Shown: positions 11,793-24,213, counted from the stretch's first letter. The stretch is 64,000 bases of DNA from Piliocolobus tephrosceles (GCF_002776525.5 NC_045443.1:59740129-59804128), one strand, 5' to 3'. Notes: generated from the letters alone by a model not told the origin. Program-made: numbers and translations.

Positions 11793-12093
11793 CTTTTTTT
11801 TTTTTTTTTTTGAGACGGAGTCTCGCTCTGTCGCCCAGGCTGGAGTGCAGTGGCCGGATCTCAGCTCACTGCAAGCTCCACCTCCAGGGTTTATGCCATT
11901 CTCCTGCCTCAGCCTCCCGAGTAGCTGGGACTACAGGCGCCCGCCACCTCGCCTGGCTAGTTTTTTGTATTTTTTAGTAGAGACGGGGTTTCACCGTGTT
12001 AGCCAGGATGGTCTCGATCTCCTGACCTCGTGATCCGCCCGTCTCAGCCTCCCAAAGTGCTGGGATTACAGGCGTGAGCCACCGTGCCCGGCC
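11793..12093 (-). mobile_element. AluY, Old World monkey type
   Basis: Carries ggccggatctcagctcac and cacctcgcctggctag variants of the cercopithecoid lineage. TSD ttattattac at both ends. It abuts another Alu at 12105. Confidence 0.85.
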
Positions 12094-12104
12094 TTTTATT
12101 ATTA

Positions 12105-12393
12105 CTTTTTGAGACAGTATCTTGCTCTGTCACCCAGACTAGAGGGCAGTGGCATGATCATGGCTCACTACAGCCTTGACCTCCAGGGTTCAAGTGTTCT
12201 TTCCACCTCAGCTTCCCAAATAGCTGGGACTACTGGTGTGTTCCACCACACCTGGCTAATTTTTAAATTTTTTTGTAGAGGTGGGGTCTCACTGTGTTGC
12301 TGAGGCTCATCTTGAACTCCCGGGCTCAAGCTATCCTCCCACCTTGGGCTCCCAAAATGCTAAGATTACAGGCATGAGCCACCATGCTGGGCT
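12105..12393 (-). mobile_element. Alu (AluJ-like)
   Basis: Diverged complement copy (gagacagtatcttgctctg, ggcatgatcatggctcac) directly downstream of the young AluY in the same orientation. Confidence 0.87.
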
Positions 12394-12607
12394 CTGATGA
12401 CTATTCTGATCTTAGACTCTCTAAGTGCAATATGAATTTCAAAATTGTGGGTAAACTATAAAACAATAAAACATAAACTTATAGTAAAGCTAAATTATTT
12501 ATACTGGTTATTAAGAAGTTTTGTTTTGTAGTGAGACTGTGTTTTTAGAAGTATTTAGTACAAATAAAGTCAATTATTTTTTTCTTTCTTTTTTTCCTTG
12601 CAAATAG

Positions 12608-12802
12608 CACCAAGAATTTAGTTTCCTCCTCAAAGAAAGGGTATGTCCTCTTGTGATAAAGCTCTTTTCTCCAAATATAAAGTTCAGACAAGGTTCCAGC
12701 ACTTCATCTTCTCCAGCACCAGTTGAAAAACCCTATTTTCCTATCTGCATGCGTTTGCTGAGAGTAGTATCTGTTCTGATTAAGCAATTTTACAGTCTTT
12801 TG
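12608..12802 (+). CDS. MON2: MON2 coding exon 4 (HUS domain)
   Basis: Acceptor gcaaatag, donor gtaagt; 65 codons in phase 0, from HQEFSFLLKERVCPLVIKLF to LIKQFYSLL. It contains a short Ser/Pro-rich loop (GSSTSSSPAPVEKPYF) between helices. A further open frame from 12653 continues into the intron and is not real beyond the donor. Confidence 0.94.
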
Positions 12803-13415
12803 GTAAGTGCTAATTTCCTTACGTATTTGTGTATATAGTTGCATGTTGTGCCCTTTGTAAAAAGTGGTCTGTTATAGTGCGTTTAGTTTTTTCAATTTAG
12901 TTCAACAGAATTTTTTTGAGTACCTACATGTATTCTAGGTACTCTAAAGGTTTGTGCTGTCCTTTCTTGAATCTTGCTTATGTTTATAGATTATTCATAA
13001 TATGTGAAGCAGAGTCATTGCCTGTTATCTGAAGGCAGCATAGGAATTGTGGTTTAGGAACTCAGCTAATTGTCTGTATCTCATTTGAAGGATTATTAAA
13101 ATTATAGTCTCTTCAGTTTATTCTGCTTTCATTTATACTGTTTCATATGTCTTAACAGATTAAAGCAAAGACATTAAAGATTTGGTCAAGTCTAGGATTA
13201 GAAACCAATTATTTTGACTTACAGTCCAATATTGTATCTGTTTTGCAAAGTTAATCAATGCCTATTATGTTGTGATATTCCTGATGATAATTCTGTTTAT
13301 GTAATGCTTCAGTCATAAACATTCAAATACTGTTTGTCAGAGAAAATAGTGTACCATGTTTTTTTAAAATTCTGTGTTAAGTCAAATTCATATTCTGTAA
13401 TTTTTTCACATTTAT
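12803..13415. other. Start of the 16.5-kb intron
   Basis: No repeat recognised between the exon 4 donor and the (CTT)n tract. Confidence 0.55.
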
Positions 13416-13499
13416 CTTCTTCTTCTTCTTCTTCTTCTTCTTCTTTTTTTTTTCTTTCTTCTTTCTTCTTTCTTCTTTTTTCTTTTTTTTTTTTTTTTT
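13416..13499. repeat. (CTT)n / pyrimidine tract
   Basis: About nine CTT units followed by imperfect C/T-only sequence that merges with the T tail of the following Alu; an 80-bp polypyrimidine strand. Confidence 0.85.
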
Positions 13500-13781
13500 G
13501 AGATGGAGTCTCGCTCTGTTGCCCAGGCTGGAGTGCAGTGGCACAATCTCAGCTCACTGCAACTTCCATCTCCTGGGTTCAAGGAATTCTCCTGCCTCAG
13601 TCTCCCTAGTAGCTGGGACTACAGGCACCTGCCACCACACCCGGCTAATTTTTGTATTTTTAGTAGAGATGGGGCTTCACCCTATTGGTCAGGCTGGTCT
13701 TGAACTCCTGACCTCAGCTGATCCACCCACCTTAACCTCCCAAAGTGCTGGGATTACAAGTGTCAGCCACCGTGCCTGACC
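13486..13781 (-). mobile_element. Alu (AluS-like)
   Basis: Complement with gagatggagtctcgctctg; ends ccaccgtgcctgacc next to the L1 that starts at 13782. Confidence 0.9.
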
Positions 13782-16209
13782 TTATATTCTAAAATTAGAC
13801 AATACAATAATAGTAGGAGACTTTAATACTCTACTTCCAATAAAGGTAGAACAACCAGACATAAGACTAATAAGGGAACAAAGGACTTGAACAACACTGT
13901 AGAACAGTTGGACCTAACAGACATATACAGAACACTCCACCTAACATCAGCAGATTACACATTCTTTTCAGGTGCACATAGATTGTTCTCAAGGATAGAG
14001 CATATGTTAAGCCATAAAACAAGTCTCAACAAATTTAGGAAGATTGTAATCGTACCAAGTATCTTCTCTGACCAAAGTGGAATCCAACCAGAAATCAATA
14101 GTGGAAGGAAAATGAGAAGAGTCTCAAATGTATGGAAATTAAACAACACACTAGTTAGGAGAAGGAAGGATATAATAAAGAATACCACATAAATAAACAA
14201 AATAGAGAATAGAAAAGCAATAGAGAGAATCAGTGAAAGTTGTTTTTTTGAAAAAATTAAGAAAATTAACAAACCATTATCAAGACTAAAAAGAGAAAAT
14301 ACTCAAATAACTAAAATCAGAAATAGGAGACATTACAACTGATGCCACAGAAATAAGAAATTTAAAAGGATCATAAAAGACTAGTAGGAAGAGTTATGTG
14401 CCAACAAATTGGTTAACCTAGAAGAAATGAATAAATTCCTTGAAACATCAACCTACTAAAACTGAATCACAAGAAAAAAATTAAACAGACGTATAACTAG
14501 TATGGAGATTGAATTAATAATGAAAAACCTTCCCACAAAGAAAAGCCCAAGAACAGATGGTTTCCCTGGAAAATTCTACCAAACATTGAAAGAACAATTA
14601 ACAAACTCCAAAGAATTGAAGAGGAGAGAAACTGCCAAGCTCATTTTATGAGGCCAGCATTAATACCAAAGCCAGACAAAAATACTACAAGGGAAAAAAC
14701 AAAACAAAACAAAAAAAACAGATCAAGCTCCCTGATACTGATTTAAAAATTCTCAACAAGTACAAGGAAACTTAATTCAACAGCATATTAAAAGGATTCT
14801 ATGCCATGACCAAGTGGGACCTATCCCTGGAATGTAAGGATGTTTCAACATACAAAAATCAGTTAATATAATACACTACATTAAAAGAATGAAGGTTAAA
14901 AACCACATGATCATTCCAATTGACGCAGAAAAAGCATTTGGCAAAATTCATCATCCTTTCATGGTAAAAACACCAAACAAACTAGGAATAGAACTAAACT
15001 ACCTTTACACAATAAATGCTATGTATGAAGAGACAATAACTGATAACTGTTATCACACTTGATAGTGAAAACCTGAAAGCTTTCCCTCTAAGATCAGGAA
15101 CAAGGCAAGATTGCCTATTCTTGCCACTTCTATTCAACATGGTACTGGAACTCCTAGCCAGAGCAATTAAGAATGAAAAAGAAATAAAAGGCATCCACAT
15201 TGGAAAGGAAGAAGTAAAATTATCTCTATTTGCTAATGTAATGTTGTATGTAGAAAACCCTAAATATTCCACACCAGAAAAACTGTTAGAACTGATAAAC
15301 ATTGCGAAGTTGCAAGATAAAAAAATCACCACAAGAAATCAGTTATGTCTCTATACACTAACAGTGAACAATTCCAGAAAGAAATTAAGAAAATAATTTC
15401 ATTTGCAAAGTATCAAAAAGAGTAAAATACTTAGGCATAAACTTAACCAAGAAGGTGAAAGGCCTATACACTGAAAACTATAAAACATTATTGAAATAAA
15501 TTAAAGACACGAAGAAATGGAAGGATATCCAGTGTTCATGGTTAAAAGACTTAAAATTGTTAAAATGTCCATACAGTCTAAAGAGATCTATGAATTAAAT
15601 ACAGTGCCTATCAAAATTCCAACATCACTTTTTGCAGAAGTAGAAGAAACCTTCTTAAAATTCATATTGAATCTCAAGGGACCCCAAATTGCCAAAAATA
15701 TCTTGAGAAAAAAGAACAAAGTTGGAAGCCTCATACTCCCTGATTTTAAAACATGTTACAAAGCTACAGTTATCACAATAGCATAAAGTAGTACTGGCAT
15801 AAAGACACACACAAAAACCCATGGAACAGAATAGAGAGTCTAAAAATAAACTCATATATGGTCAAGTGATCTTTGAAAAGGATGCCAAGACCACTCAGTG
15901 GAGAAAGGATAGTCTATTTAACCATTATGCTGGGAAAACCGGATATTCACATGCAAAAGAATGAGGTTAGGCCCTTACCTTATGTCATGTACAAAAAATA
16001 ATTCAAAATAGATTTCATGACCTAAATATAAGATTTAAAACCAAAAAATTCCTAAAAGAAAACATAGGGAAAAATCTTTATGACATTGGATTTCACAATG
16101 ATTTCTTGACTATGATACTAAAAGCACAGGCAACAAAAGCAACAGTAGACAAATAGACCTACATCAAACTTAAAAACGTCTGCACCTCAAAGAAAGCAGT
16201 CAACAGAGT
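13782..16209 (+). mobile_element. L1 ORF2 segment, 5' part (broken)
   Basis: Sense L1 carrying parts of ORF2: endonuclease-end region (13887-14192, DIYRTLHLTSADYTFFSGAH), reverse transcriptase (15121-15396, where the catalytic FADD motif reads FANV) and the following region (15517-15786). Frames are broken by many stops and shifts, so it is inactive. It is interrupted at 16210 by a THE1 provirus and resumes at 19071. Confidence 0.88.
16205..16209. repeat. TSD of THE1 provirus (left)
   Basis: agagt, matched at 19071-19075, as expected for a 5-bp retroviral-type integration. Confidence 0.85.
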
Positions 16210-16541
16210 TGTATTAGTTTTCACACTGCTAGTAAAGACATACCCGAGACTGGGCAATTTACAAAAGAAAGCGATTTATTGGACTTACAGTTTCATGTGG
16301 CTGGGGAAGCTTCACAATCATGGTTGAAGGTGAAAGGCACATCTCACATGGCAGCAGACAAGAGAAGAGAGCTTATGCAGGGAAAGTCCACTTTTAAAAC
16401 AACCAGATCTTAGACTTACTATCAAGAGAACAGCATGGGAAAGACCTGCCTCCCATGATTCATTACCTCTCACCAGGTACTTCCCACAACACATGGGAAT
16501 TCAAGATGAGATTTGGGTGAGGACACAACCAAACCATGTCA
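16210..16541 (-). repeat. THE1 3' LTR
   Basis: 332 bp; tgtattagttttcacactgc to aaccatgtca on the + strand, about the THE1 LTR size. Confidence 0.85.
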
Positions 16542-17630
16542 TTCCACCCCTGCCTCCCAAGTCTCATAGGTCCTCATATTTCAAAACCAATCATGCCTTC
16601 CCAACAGTCCCCAAAGTCTTAACTCATTTCAGCATTAACTCAAAAGTCCACAGTCCAAAGTTCATCTGAGACAAGGCAAGTCTCTTCTGCCTATGAGCCT
16701 GTAAAATCAAAAGCAAGTTAGTTACTTCCTAGATACAATGGGGGTACAAGCATTGGGTAAATACAGCCATTCTAAATGGGAGAAACTTGCCAAAACAAAG
16801 GGGCTACAGGCCCCATGCAAGTCTGAAATCCAGCAGGGTGGTCAAATCTTAAAGCTCCAAAATGACCTCCTTTGACTCCATGTCTGATATCCAGATCACG
16901 CCGATTCAAGAGGTGGGTTCCCGTGGTCTTGGGCAGCTCTGCTCCTGTGGCTTTGCAGGATACAGCCTCCCTTCCAGCTGCTTTCATGGCCTGGTGTTGA
17001 GTGTCTGTGGCTTTTCCAGGTGTACGGTGCAAGCTGTTGGTGAATCTGTCATTCTAGTGTCTGGACGGTGACCCTCTTCTCACAGCTCCACTACATGGTG
17101 CTCCAGTAGGGACTTTGTGTGGAGTCTCTGACCTCACATTTCCCTTCTGCATTGCCTTAGCAGAGGTTCTACATGAAGACCCCGCCCCTACAGCAAACTT
17201 CTGCCTGGGCATCCGGACATTTCCATACATCTGAAATCTAGGCAGAGGCTTCCAAACCTCAGTTCTTGACTTCTGTGCACTCGTGGGATCAACACCATGT
17301 GAAAGCTGCCAAGGCTTGATGCTTGCACCCTCTGAAGCACGGCCTGAACTCTCTGTTGACCCCTTTCAGTCACGGCTGGAGTGGCTGGGATGCAGGGGAC
17401 CAAGTCACTAGGCTGCACACAGCACAGGGACCCTGGGCTCGGCCCACGAAACCATGTTTTCCTCCTAGGCCTCTGGATCTGTGATGGGAGGGGCTGCCTC
17501 TCAAAGGTCTCTGACATGCCTTGGAGACATTTTCCCCATTGTCTTGGTGATTAACATTCAGCTCCTTGTTACTTATGCAAATTTCTACAGCCAGCTTGAA
17601 ATTCTCCTCAGAAAATGGGATTTTCTTTTC

Positions 17631-17925
17631 TTTTTCTGGGGAGGGATGGAGTCTTGCTCTGTATCCCAGGCTGGAGTGCAGTAGCATGATCTCGGCTCTC
17701 CGCCTCCTGAGTTCAAGTGATTCTCCTGCCTCAGCCTCCTGAGTAGCTAGGATTACAGGTGTGAGCCACCATGCCCGGCTAATTTTTGTATTTTTAGTAA
17801 AGACTGGTTTTCGTCATGTTGGCCAGGCTGGTCTTGAACTCCTGACCTCAAGCAACCCACCCGCCTTGGCCTCCCAAAGTGCTGGAATTACAGGCATGAG
17901 CCACCATGAGCCACCGCACCTGGCC
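17631..17925 (-). mobile_element. Alu inside THE1 internal region
   Basis: Perfect 15-bp TSD tgggattttcttttc at 17616-17630 and 17926-17940. Contains a local duplication of ccaccatgag near its end (17901-17912). Confidence 0.93.
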
Positions 17926-18066
17926 TGGGATTTTCTTTTCTATTGCATTGTCAGGCTTTTAAGCTCTTTCCAACCTTTTAAGCTCTGTTTCCCTTTTAAA
18001 ACTGAATGTCTTTAACAGCAGCCCAGTCACCTCTTGAATGCTTTGATGCTTAGAAATGTCTTCTGC

Positions 18067-18370
18067 TGGCTGGGTACAGTGGCTCATGCCTGTAATCCCA
18101 GCACTTTGGGAGGCCAAGGCAGGCGGATCACAAGGTCAGGAGATCGAGACCATCCTAGCTAACATGGTGAAACGCCATCTCTACTAAAAAATATAAAAAA
18201 AATTAGCCAGGCTTGGTGGTGGGCGCCTGTAGTTCCAGCTACTCGGGAGGCTGAGGCAGGAGAATGGTGTGAACCCAGGAGGCGGAGCTTGCAGTGAGCT
18301 GAGATCCCACCACTGCACTCCAGCCTAGGTGACAGAGTGAGACTCTGTCTCAAAAAAAAAAAAAAAAGAA
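18067..18370 (+). mobile_element. Alu (AluY-like) inside THE1 internal region
   Basis: Perfect 15-bp TSD agaaatgtcttctgc at 18052-18066 and 18371-18385. Confidence 0.93.
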
Positions 18371-18727
18371 AGAAATGTCTTCTGCCAGGTACCCTAAATG
18401 ATCTCTCCCAAGTTCAAAGTTCCACAAATCTCTAGGGCAGAGGCAAAACACTGCCAGTCTTTTTGCTAAAACATAACAAAGTTCCCAACAATTTCCTCAT
18501 CTCCATCTGAGACCATCTCATCCTGGATTTCATTTTCCATATCATTATCAGCATTTTGGTCAAAGTCATTCAACAAGTCTCTAGGAAGTTCCAAACTTTC
18601 TCACATTTTCCTGTCTTCTTCTGAGCCCTCTGAACTGTTCCAACATCTGCCTGTTATCGAGTTCCGAAGTCACTTCCACATTTTTAGGTGTCTTTTCCAC
18701 AGCACCCCACTCCCAGTACCAATTTAC

Positions 18728-19070
18728 TGTATTAGTCCATTTTCACGCTCCTGATAAAGACATACCCAAGACTGGGCAATTTACAAAAGAAAGATTGATG
18801 GACTTACGGTTCCACATGGCTGGGGAGGCCTCACAATCTTGGAGGAAGGTGAAAAGCACATCGCAAATGGTTGTAGACACAAGAAGAGAGCTTTTGCAGG
18901 GAAACTCCCCTTTTTAAAACCATTAGATCTCGTGAGATTTATTCACTATCATGATAACAGCATGAGAAAGATCTGTCCCCATGATTCAGTTACCTCCCAC
19001 TGGGTCCCTCCCAGAACATGTGGGGATTAAAGATGAGATTTGGTTAGGGACACAGCCCCAAACCATATCA
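18728..19070 (-). repeat. THE1 5' LTR
   Basis: 343 bp; tgtattagtccattttcac to aaaccatatca. Next to it (18700-18727) the internal region begins on the complement with ttggtactgggagtgggg, the usual start of THE1-int. Confidence 0.85.
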
Positions 19071-20331
19071 AGAGTGAAAAGGCAACACTTGGGAGAAAAG
19101 ATTCACAAATCACATATCTGAAAAGCGATTAATATCCAAAATATATAAAGAACTCCTACAACTCAACAGCAACAAAAAACTAATGTTAAAAAATGCGCAC
19201 AGGACATGAATAGATATTTCTCCAAAGAAGATATACCAATGTCCAACCACCATGTGAAAAGATGCTCAACATCTCTAATCATTAGAGAAATGCAGAGCAA
19301 AACTATAAGGAGGTATCACCTTATGCCTATATGAGTGGTCACTGTTAAAAACAAAACAGAACACCAGAAAATAACAAGTGTTGACAAGGATGTGGAGAAA
19401 ATTGGAACCCTTGTGCGCTGTTGGTGGGAATATAAAATGGTGCAGCCTTAATAGACAGCAGTATGGAGGTCCCTCAAAAAACTGAAAATAGAATTACCAT
19501 ATGACCCAGCAATACTACTTATGCATATACATTCAAAAGAATTGAAAGTGTGATTTCAAAGAAGTGTTTGTACACCCATGTTCATTGTCACATTTTTGTA
19601 ATAGCCAAGAGGTGAAAGCAGTTCCAGTGTTCATTATCAGATGAACAAATCAAGAAAATACAGTATATACATATGTTGGAATATCATTCAGCCTTAAAGA
19701 AGGAAATCCTATTACTGGAACTTTGAGGACATTATGCTGAGTGAAATAAGTGAGTCAAGAGGACAAATTACTGTATAATTCCACTTATGCATGGTACCTT
19801 GAACAGTCAAATTCATAGAGAACATGGAATGGTTGTTGCCAAGGACCAAGAGGACAAAGTGATAAGGCGTTAGTGTTGAGTGGGTATAGCATTTCAGTTT
19901 TGCAAGATAAAAAAGTTCTAGAGGCCAGGTGCGGTGGTGCATGCCTGTAATCCCAGCACTTTGTAAGGCCAAGGTGGGTGGATCACCTGAGCTCAGGAGT
20001 TTGAGATCACCCTGGCCAACATGGTGAAACCCCGTCTCTACTAAAAATACAAAAAAATTAGCTGGGTGTGGTGGCACACACCTGTAATTCCAACTACTTA
20101 ATAGGCTGAGGCAGGAGAATTGCTTGAACCTGGGAGGCAGAGGTTGTAGTGAGCTGAGATCACACCATTGCACTCCAGCCTGGGTGACAAGAGCAAGACT
20201 CCATCTCAGAAAAAAAAAAGTTCTAGAGAGTTTTTTACACAACAGTGTGAAACAGTTGATACTACTCAACTGTACACATAAATATTGTTGGGGTTTTATA
20301 TTGTATGGTTTTACCACAATTAAATATTTTT
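19071..20331 (+). mobile_element. L1 3' part (continuation after THE1), split by an Alu
   Basis: Continues the L1 of 13782-16209: ORF2 end and 3' UTR (aagaactcctacaactcaac; gaccagcaatac-type block at 19503; accacaattaaatatttt end). Interrupted by the Alu at 19923-20209. Confidence 0.82.
19923..20219 (+). mobile_element. Alu
   Basis: Flanked by aaaagttctagag at 19910-19922 and again right after the A tail. Confidence 0.92.
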
Positions 20332-21270
20332 TAATATTGAAAAGATACCTGCACTCCCATGTTTATTGCAGCACTATTCTTGATTGTTGAGATTTAGTAG
20401 CATCTATCTATCGACAGATGAATGGATAGAGAAAAGTTAGTACATATAGGCAATGGAGTACTATTCAACCATAAAAAAAATGAGATCCTGTCATGTGCAA
20501 CAATATGAATGGAACTGCAGGACATTATGTTAAGTGAAGTTAGCCAGGCACAGAAAGACAAACTTCACATGTTCCCACTTGTTTGTAAGAGCTGAAAGTT
20601 AAAACAGTTGAACTCACAGAGAGAGAGAATAGAATGATGGTTACCAGTAGCTGGAAAGGGTGGTAGAGATGGGGAGCAGGGGGAAAGTAGGGATGGGTTA
20701 ATGGGTACAAAAATATAGGTAGATAGAATGAATGAGATCTAGTATTTGATAGCACAACAGGGTGAGTAAGTCAACAATAATGTACATTTAAAAATAACTA
20801 AAAGGCCAGGCATGGTGGCTCACGCTTGTAGTCCCAGCACTTTGGGAAGCTAAGGCGGCCAGATCAGCTGAGGTTGGGAGTTCAAGACCAGCCTGACCAA
20901 CATGGAGAAACCCTGTCTCTACTAAAAATACAAAATTAGCCAGGTGTGGTGGTGCATGCCTGTAATCCCAGCTACTCAGGAGGCTGAGGCAGGAGAATCG
21001 CTTGAACCCAGGAGGCAGAGGTTGTGGTGAGCCAAGATTGTGACACTGCACTCCAGCCTGGGCAACAAGAGCAAAACTCCATCTCTAAATAAATAAATAA
21101 GTATAATTGGAATGTTTTAGCACAAAGAAATGATAAATGCTGAGGTGATGTGTAGCCCATTTCCTCTGACGTGATGATTATGCATTATACGCCTGTATCA
21201 GAATGTTTCATGTACTCTATAAATGTTACATACCTACTATATACTCATAAAATTTTTGAAAAATATTTTT
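20332..21270 (+). mobile_element. Second L1 3' end, split by an Alu
   Basis: Younger-type L1 3' end (gcagcactattcttgattg; gatgatggttaccag; ataattggaatgttttagcac; cacctactat-like end at 21233). The Alu at 20804-21100 separates taaaaataactaaaa from its continuation. Confidence 0.82.
20804..21100 (+). mobile_element. Alu
   Basis: ggccaggcatggtggctcac start and (AAAT)n tail. Confidence 0.92.
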
Positions 21271-21772
21271 AAGTAAACAAAATAGTGGAAATGAAAATAA
21301 TTACAATATAGTAGTATCAGTCACCATGGAAAGTCAGTAGGATAGGAGAGAGTTTTGAAAAGGAGAAGAACTTTAAGGGCCAATATAGTTGCTATTAAAT
21401 CAGGTGGCCAAGTTATATGGTGGTCCAAGTGTTCAGAAAGTTTTTATTCTTGTCACTAGGCCAGCTAAATACCACATCCTCACTTGTTCGCTCAATATTA
21501 GCAGGGCTGTCTTAGAAGGGCTCCTCCTTCTTTCTTTAGAATGTTACTTAACTACATCAAGTTAAGACTATAGGAAGAGAAAACAGTTCCCCTTTTCCTT
21601 TTCATATCCACTAGTCAGTCCTGGAGAAACAAGTATTCGGTTCTCCTCAGTAATGCAGCGTAGTTACATCTTCACAGTAACAAATGCAGAATTCACATTT
21701 TGTTTCTGTCGCTAACCAGGACCTCCCAACTTATTTATCATCATCTTTTTTTTTTTTTTAACAAAATTTGAT

Positions 21773-22141
21773 GCTATGGGTTGAATTATATCCCCCAAAA
21801 TTAATATATTGAAGCCCCAGTCCCCAACATGACAGTATTTGGATATGTGGCCTTTGGGAGATAATTAGGCTTAGATGAAGGCACGAGGGCGGGACCCTCA
21901 TGATTGGATTAGTTCCCTCATAGAAAGACACCAGAGCATGCTTGCTCTCTCACTTTCTTGACTTCCACCATGTGAAGACAAAGGAAGAAAGCTCCTATTT
22001 GCAAGCTCAGAACAGGGCCTCAGCAGAACCTGACCACGCTAACACCTCCATCTCTTATTTCCAGCCTCTAGAATTGTGACAACCAAATTTCTGTCATTTA
22101 AGCCACCCAGTCTCTGGTTATCTTGTTATAACAGACTAAAG
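21773..22141 (+). mobile_element. Solo MaLR LTR (MLT1/MST-like)
   Basis: Typical order: tgctatgggttgaatta-tatccccc, atgtggcctttgggag, ttccaccatgtgaagac, attgtgacaaccaaatttctgtc, taagccacccagtctctgg. Confidence 0.75.
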
Positions 22142-22309
22142 ATACTTGGGCCAAGCTGAGATTCTTGGTTTCTCTCTATCAATTCTGTTATTTAACAATT
22201 TGTCTAATAACCTTTTCAGAGATATAGATATCTTAATTCCTCAGTGATTTCCATTTTGGATAAAATTTTTTTATTGAGTTCTTCTTTTCTGGACACCGTA
22301 CAGAGTAAT

Positions 22310-22660
22310 TGTCTTAGTTCAGGCTGCTATATAAAATATGTCAGAAACTGTGTAGCTTAAATCTCAAAGTTCTGGAACCTCAGAAATCTAAGATCAAGCT
22401 ACTAGCATATCTGGTGTCTGGTAAGGGTGCACTTCCTGGTTTGCAGATGTCTGTGTTCTCATTTTATTCTTGTATGGTGGAAAGTAGAGAGAGGAAGAAG
22501 CCTCTCAAGTATCTTCTTGTAAGGGCACAATCCCATTCATGAGGGTTTCAGCCTTATCACCTAATTTCCTCCCAAAGACTCCACCTTCAAATATCATCCC
22601 ACTGGCGAATAGGCTTCAATACATAAATTTTGGGAGTAAATAAACATTTAGACCATAGCA
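22310..22660 (-). mobile_element. Solo MaLR LTR in inverted orientation
   Basis: 351 bp; on the complement it reads tgctatggtctaaatg...tgagaa-type end, the same family as 21773-22141. The two form a diverged inverted pair about 170 bp apart. Confidence 0.72.
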
Positions 22661-22661
22661 T

Positions 22662-22885
22662 TGCTTTGCATACATTAATTCATTTTAACTTTACTACAGC
22701 CGTATGAAGCAGGCATTCATATTTGTGTTTTACAGCTGAGAAAATGAGGACCAGGATGCTTATATAATTTGCCTGAGATGATGCAGTTTATAAGCTGCAA
22801 AACCGGGGTGTTCACTAATTTTTTAGGCTCCATAACACACACTTTTAACCCCACTGCACTTTACTATTTCACTGTTTTCTTAGTT
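22662..22885 (+). mobile_element. MIR
   Basis: ttacagctgagaaaatgagg, tgatgcagtttataagctgc and taaccccactgcac follow the MIR core order. Confidence 0.65.
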
Positions 22886-23462
22886 CTCGCTCTCTTTTTT
22901 TTTTTTCTTTCTCCAAGGCTGACAGTGCCAAATTTCTTGTATTGCTTCTATACTATTCTCCTTATTTTGACCTATGTCCCTTTAATTGGAGTTTGGCGGG
23001 GGTGTAGGGGGACAATGTGGGACAGATGACAGCACAGCCAGCAACAGAAAAAAATTGAAAGTTACTGTCTAAAGAAAGAGGAAGGCCTGTTTTCCTGCTT
23101 TACTTGCGAATTGTGGGTGATGATCAACTGGTAAAACATTGGTTCCCAATAGGAAGCTCTAGGACTGTGTTTGCAAAGTTGAGATTTTCAGATATATATA
23201 AGAAAGTAATTCCTCAGTATTGTAATTGGCTACATTGGGACATGTTAGCTTAGAAAAATTTAGACATTCTACATTTTCTTTAAGGGCAAAAGTTAGAGGT
23301 CTGGTAGTTGTGGGGTAAGCTATATATGGTTGATGTGCGATGCCTCTCTCTTATTTCTCTGTATTTTCTTTATTTAAACCTGGAAATGGTACATCTAGAA
23401 GACATACTAGAGGAATAATTCTTATACTTTTTAGTCTCAAGACTGCTTTATACTCTTTTATT

Positions 23463-23813
23463 AATTTTTTTTTTTTTTTTTTTTTTGCAAGAGGAAGTGG
23501 TCATTTAATAAATAACCTTGTGGAAGAGGGTGTGCTACCATTCAGAACACCCCGACGGGTCACAGAATGTTCCAGAGCAGAAAGATGCTGGGGATGTCCT
23601 GGCTGTCTGCCATCTCTGGCAGCACACCACTGTTCCAATCATTCAGCCCTTTGTGTCCCTTCTGGTCGCTGAAGTCGCCTCAGCTGAGTGATACTGGGAG
23701 TGGGTGGTGGGAGGGGAATGCTGGGAGGGAGTGACACTTGGTGATCCAAGACAGAGGTATCAGGACCCAAAATAAATAAATCTTGTTGAATGCCCTATGA
23801 AAACAGTGACCCC
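23463..23813 (-). pseudogene. Retrocopy fragment of an unidentified mRNA 3' end
   Basis: A run of T's (23464-23487) is followed by about 325 bp of GC-richer, non-repeat-like sequence. Read on the minus strand it ends ttatttattaaatgacc...cttgc then poly(A): an ATTAAA signal 15-20 nt before the tail. Flanks share ctttata(c/t)tctt (23446-23457 and 23814-23825), consistent with a short target-site duplication. I do not recognise the parent gene, and no long ORF is present, so this is probably a 3' UTR fragment of a 5'-truncated retrocopy. Confidence 0.55.
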
Positions 23814-24213
23814 CTTTATATTCTTAAAAAATATTTAGGAGCTTTTGTGTATGTGAGTTATTCCTGTCATTATTTACTTTATTAAGAATTAAAGCTGAAA
23901 TGATAGTAAACCTATTGCATGTTAACATAAATTATTTTATGAAAAATAATTATGTCTTAAAGAAAAAAATTATTTTTCATTTTCTAAATGTAAATGTCTT
24001 GAATGTCTGGCTTAATAGGAGACAGCTGGATTCTCATATCTTTTGTCTTCATTCTGTTGTGATACTTTTTGGGTTGGCACATAACGATGAAAATCTGGCT
24101 TCATAAAGACATGTAGTTGAAAGGTAGAATTATATTAATGGCTTTTTAAGATAATAATGGTGGACATTCTTCTTTGATACTATATCAAACGGAACCAATG
24201 ACACTTTCTTTGT

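Larger units (their letters stand above)
16210..19070 (-). mobile_element. THE1-type MaLR provirus (complete, non-coding)
   Basis: Two LTRs in the same (minus) orientation flank an internal region that is about 1.58 kb once its two Alus are removed, the size known for THE1-int. Ends are tgtattag...ccatatca (LTR TGATATGG...CTAATACA on the complement), bounded by 5-bp TSD agagt. Internal sequence has no long frame beyond short fragments (16772-17687 region). It sits inside an L1, so it integrated later than that L1. Confidence 0.88.

Noticed and set aside
13887..15786. L1 ORF2 fragments as a possible active reverse transcriptase
   Set aside because: Multiple frame breaks, a mutated catalytic motif (FANV) and provirus disruption rule out activity.
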